This document shows, piece after piece, positions 63,174 to 64,000 of a stretch of DNA of 64,000 bases. The notes beneath the pieces are model-generated. The model was not told where the DNA came from. It did not search any database and was given only the letters and a program-made list of their open reading frames with translations. A program made the translations under genes and the position numbers. The DNA is from Portulaca oleracea (taxonomy: Eukaryota; Streptophyta; Magnoliopsida; Caryophyllales; Portulacaceae), in contig CM055876.1 of assembly GCA_029582165.1 (NCBI GenBank), positions 22,344,817-22,408,816 on the forward strand, in the 5' to 3' direction. Numbering within the stretch: the stretch's first letter is position 1; each line of letters begins with the position of its first letter.

Positions 63174-64000
63174 ACTCCACAGGGACTTTGCCAACTACAC
63201 ACCAAACTAGCCTCCTAGGTGATTGCTAAATCGGTCAGGTTTTAGATTGAGAATAACTAATTCTAGTTCTAGTCACTAAAAAGATCAAAACCAACAAATA
63301 TTCACACAATTTACTTGGATTAATCAATATGAGAAAAGCGTTGAGGGGATAAAACCTAAGTAACTCTATGAATCAAACAAGTGGATTGAACATGCATGTC
63401 ACTAATTTGGTACATTTTAGGGTCGATAATCGCATAATGTATTCCGTAGCGAGCTTTTGGCAATAAAACGGATTGCTTAGTAAAATTGATCTATTGGACT
63501 CATTGTGTCAATTTTATCTAAGTTAAATATCAAATTATCCAATGACCCCTAGTTACAAAGTCTTCTATCTCTAGTTCACTTCATAAACTAGTTTAATCCT
63601 AAGGGTTCCGATTATCGAATTTCTCCGTTCGTCCATTCAACAATCTAATTCCATATTCTTGATGGCCAGTCAAAAACAATGACAAACATAATCAAAGGTT
63701 AAACAAAATGCATTCAAACTAGATAAACAAACTTGTTCAATCCAACAAAACTCAATCCATAAGACAGACTAATAAGGGTTTATCCCCTAAACTTATGAAA
63801 CTACTCACTACCCATGTTCGATTCACTAAACATAACAAATTCTACTCTAGAAAGCATGGAAACTATGAGAAAGAGAAATAAACCAAGTTGGATTTCAATC
63901 CTTGCTTGAATGTTGATCCGCAGGGACTTTTGCTCTTCCACTTCTCTCCAATTCTTGAGAACCAATCTTCCAAAACTCAACCAATCTCTCTATCATCACA

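Larger units (their letters stand above)
62034..64000 (-). repeat. H LTR (minus), interrupted by a D-type LTR, cut by window end
   Basis: 62034-62060 is the terminal TTGCGGCCTATCA end of H, and 63174-64000 is the preceding sequence, both in inverted orientation relative to 51349-52955. Confidence 0.82.

Overview
The window is flowering-plant heterochromatin (probably a dicot, by general feel; species not identifiable here) made almost entirely of nested, broken LTR retrotransposons. I see no host gene, rRNA or tRNA gene and no CRISPR array. All the Ty3/gypsy elements share the primer-binding site TGGTATCAGAGC (3' end of initiator tRNA-Met), polypurine tracts of the GGGGG type, and Gag / retropepsin / RT / RNase H / integrase sequences of one plant lineage. 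The Pol reading frame runs through the polypurine tract into the 3' LTR, as in CRM-type chromoviruses.

I name the families by letter. A: LTR TGATGTATTTTGGC...TACATCA, about 1.36 kb. F: LTR TGATGTAGATTTGG..., about 0.8 kb, the only family here with near-complete gag-pol. B, D and E: LTRs about 1.0 kb starting TGATGCATAA or TGATGTATAT, with internal regions that lack reverse transcriptase. C: TGTAAAA...TTACA, Tekay/Del-like LTR about 2.4 kb. H: TGATGAGG...CCTATCA, 1.6 kb LTR. There is also one Ty1/copia fragment and one hAT-like DNA transposon.

Layout. 1-5556: A1 (minus), pol without gag, inserted in an E-like fragment (5557-5730). 5731-14979: a C element whose 5' LTR was hit by element B; B and its flank then became a tandem array of about 1.1-kb units. 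14980-56629: a minus-strand E array of four LTRs and three internal regions (E1, E2, E4), every LTR carrying the same D insertion with TSD GTTAT. Into this array are nested A2 (16696-22649, with an F solo LTR), an A3-A4 recombinant (23615-35234, with the copia fragment), E3 (39417-44645), and an A5/F1/H patchwork (44837-52955). 56630-61830: F2 (minus) with a hAT-like insertion. 62034-64000: an H LTR (minus) holding a D-type LTR.

How the parts fit: almost nothing here can transpose by itself. A1 and A4 keep pol parts but have lost gag and carry YFND instead of YFDD in RT; A2 and A3 keep gag plus protease but have lost RT and integrase; B and E keep gag, a protease-like domain without its aspartate and an integrase-like domain without its acidic residues. 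F has the canonical residues and is the best visible candidate donor of enzymes. The A LTRs carry a long heat-shock-element-like array upstream of TATA, and A, B, D, E and F LTRs all begin with a covarying 29-30 bp hairpin.
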